Below are positions 6,161 through 7,076 of a stretch of DNA of 7,076 bases, in pieces (the first letter of the stretch is position 1; each line of letters begins with the position of its first letter). The stretch covers positions 1 through 7,076 of the forward strand of contig CAMYKJ010000154.1 of NCBI GenBank assembly GCA_947258945.1. The letters are read 5' to 3'. Source of the stretch: an uncultured Ectothiorhodospiraceae bacterium. GTDB taxonomy: Bacteria; Pseudomonadota; Gammaproteobacteria; UBA9214. Position numbers and translations under genes: made by a program. The notes beneath the pieces are model-generated. The model was given only the letters and a program-made list of their open reading frames with translations. It was not told the origin of the DNA and made no database searches.

Positions 6161-6215
6161 CTACAGATAACACAGAGGCCGGCAGAAAAATGAAAAAATT
6201 CTGTGAACTCTGTGG
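6161..6215. repeat. CACAGA-type imperfect inverted repeat around the btuF start
   Basis: CTACAGATAACACAGA (6161-6176) pairs with TCTGTGAACTCTGTGG (6200-6215): 7 pairs (one G-T), a 3-base internal mismatch, then 6 pairs, with a 23-base loop. The loop holds the btuF ATG at 6190. The wording (CACAGAG, TTCTGTGAACTCTGTGG, flanking A/T runs) resembles a CACAGAG-rich dispersed repeat that I remember from intergenic regions of many environmental bacterial genomes. Only one copy is in the window, so dispersal cannot be shown here. Confidence 0.6.
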
Positions 6216-7076
6216 CAGATTTTTTTCAGTCGCCAGACTGCTGTTGCCGGTCATCTGCCTGTTACCTGCAACTGTGCTTGCAGAAATCCGTGTAACCGAC
6301 GATACCGGCCGGGTGCTGTCACTTGAACAGCCGGCGCGGCGTATCGTGAGCCTGGCACCGTATCTCACCGAACTGCTGTTTGCGGCAGGGGCGGGAGACT
6401 CTGTAGTCGGTGTTTCCGGCTTCAGTGATTACCCGCCGGCTGCACGCGCAATCCAGCGTATCGGCACAGGCGCCGGACTCGACCTGGAGCGCATCGTTGC
6501 ACTGCAGCCCGACCTGGTGGTGGCCTGGCTAAGTGGCAATCCGGCAGACCAGGTCGAACGTCTGCACAGGCTGGGCCTGACGGTCTTCAGGTCCGAGCCG
6601 CGTACGCTCGAGGACATCGGCACCACGCTGTCCCGGCTTGGCGAGCTGGCAGCCACGCGTGAGCAGGCGCAGTCTGCCATGCATGCCTTCAGACAGCGCC
6701 TCGCGGTGCTGCGTCAGCGTAATGCCGGCAAGTCCCCGGTCGACGTTTTTTACCAGGCCTGGGGCCGGCCGTTGATGACGGTCAACGATGACCATGTCAT
6801 CAGCGATGTCATCCGCCTGTGCGGCGGGCGCAACGTGTTTGCCGGTCTTGCCCGGCTCGCGCCGCAGGTCGGCATCGAGGCCGTCCTGGTGCGGGATCCC
6901 CAGGTAATTATCGCGACGACAGGCAGTGCCGGTGATGCGGATGGTCTGGATCAGTGGCGTCGCTGGTCGGGGGTGCGTGCCGTCGCGAACAGTCATCTAT
7001 ACACCATCGACGATGACCTGCTGGTGCGGCATACCCCGCGCATCCTGGACGGTGCGGAACAACTGTGCGGGATTCT
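6190..7076 (+). CDS. btuF: BtuF-like periplasmic cobalamin (vitamin B12) binding protein, 3' end cut
   Basis: The frame is open from ATG 6190 to the window end (295 codons). A signal peptide has a basic start, a hydrophobic core LLLPVICLLPATVLA (17-31) and likely cleavage before EIRV; there is no lipobox, so the product is soluble in the periplasm. It would deliver cobalamin to a BtuCD-type ABC importer. Support comes from RIVSLAPYLTELLFAAGAGD (51-70), SGFSDYPP (76-83), and LDLERIVALQPDLVVAW (97-113). Cys211 in LCGG and Cys293 in AEQLCG match the disulfide pair known in E. coli BtuF. Glu100 and Glu230 fit the positions that dock to BtuC arginines. Cys293 near the usual end suggests only 10-20 codons are missing. 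The first dozen codons, including Cys5 and Cys8, fall inside an inverted repeat. AGAGG lies 11 bases before the ATG. A siderophore or heme binder is the main alternative. No B12 riboswitch fits in the 128 bases upstream. Confidence 0.82.
   Translation, partial: MKKFCELCGRFFSVARLLLPVICLLPATVLAEIRVTDDTGRVLSLEQPARRIVSLAPYLTELLFAAGAGDSVVGVSGFSDYPPAARAIQRIGTGAGLDLERIVALQPDLVVAWLSGNPADQVERLHRLGLTVFRSEPRTLEDIGTTLSRLGELAATREQAQSAMHAFRQRLAVLRQRNAGKSPVDVFYQAWGRPLMTVNDDHVISDVIRLCGGRNVFAGLARLAPQVGIEAVLVRDPQVIIATTGSAGDADGLDQWRRWSGVRAVANSHLYTIDDDLLVRHTPRILDGAEQLCGI

Noticed and set aside
6062..6189. Cobalamin riboswitch upstream of btuF
   Set aside because: Only 128 bases are available, they are AT-rich, and no B12-box-like conserved core is visible; a cobalamin riboswitch needs about 200 bases.
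5316..6368. 350-codon - strand frame across the PanE-like gene and the btuF start
   Set aside because: It is a +1 shadow of the PanE-like gene, rich in Arg and Gly, with no recognisable domain, and it crosses a divergent promoter region.
6529..6996. 155-codon - strand frame inside btuF
   Set aside because: The + strand frame carries clear BtuF motifs and the conserved Cys pair; the reverse frame has no motif.

Overview
The window (7076 bases) looks like chromosomal DNA of a GC-rich gammaproteobacterium. The evidence is the style of its proteins: a Mak-like ROK kinase end, a DUF6502/DUF5666 gene pair, a lipid-anchored S8 protease of the type seen in environmental gammaproteobacteria, and a BtuF-like vitamin B12 binding protein. 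The genus cannot be read from the sequence. I see no integrase, transposase, CRISPR array, tRNA or rRNA.

Layout. (1) Bases 1-234 are the 3' end of a ROK-family sugar kinase, cut by the window edge. (2) Bases 354-2720 form a compact two-gene unit on the + strand: a sigma70-like promoter, a 20-bp near-perfect palindrome over the expected transcription start, a cytoplasmic DUF6502 protein with a helix-turn-helix-like segment, a 4-base ATGA overlap, a DUF5666 lipoprotein made of about six repeated beta modules, and a strong intrinsic terminator. (3) Bases 2740-5176 on the - strand hold a secreted, lipid-anchored subtilisin-like protease. Its catalytic domain is intact, but its C-terminal module is cut off by a frame break near 2978-2990, probably with a small deletion. 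(4) Bases 5294-6061 on the - strand encode a 255-residue Rossmann protein related to ketopantoate reductase (PanE/ApbA) but not clearly PanE itself. (5) Bases 6190-7076 on the + strand encode BtuF, cut by the window end. A CACAGA-type inverted repeat surrounds its start codon.

How the genes relate. The DUF6502-DUF5666 pair is the only clear operon. Its layout suggests a DNA-binding regulator that controls itself together with an outer-membrane lipoprotein; this is inference. The protease converges on that pair and ends about 20 bases from its terminator. The PanE-like gene and btuF are divergent and share a 128-base intergenic region.

The best candidates for something undescribed are the palindromic operator with the DUF6502-DUF5666 unit, the precisely placed break in the protease, and the dispersed-type repeat that seems to supply the start of btuF. 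All family names come from reading the translations against remembered families; no search was run.
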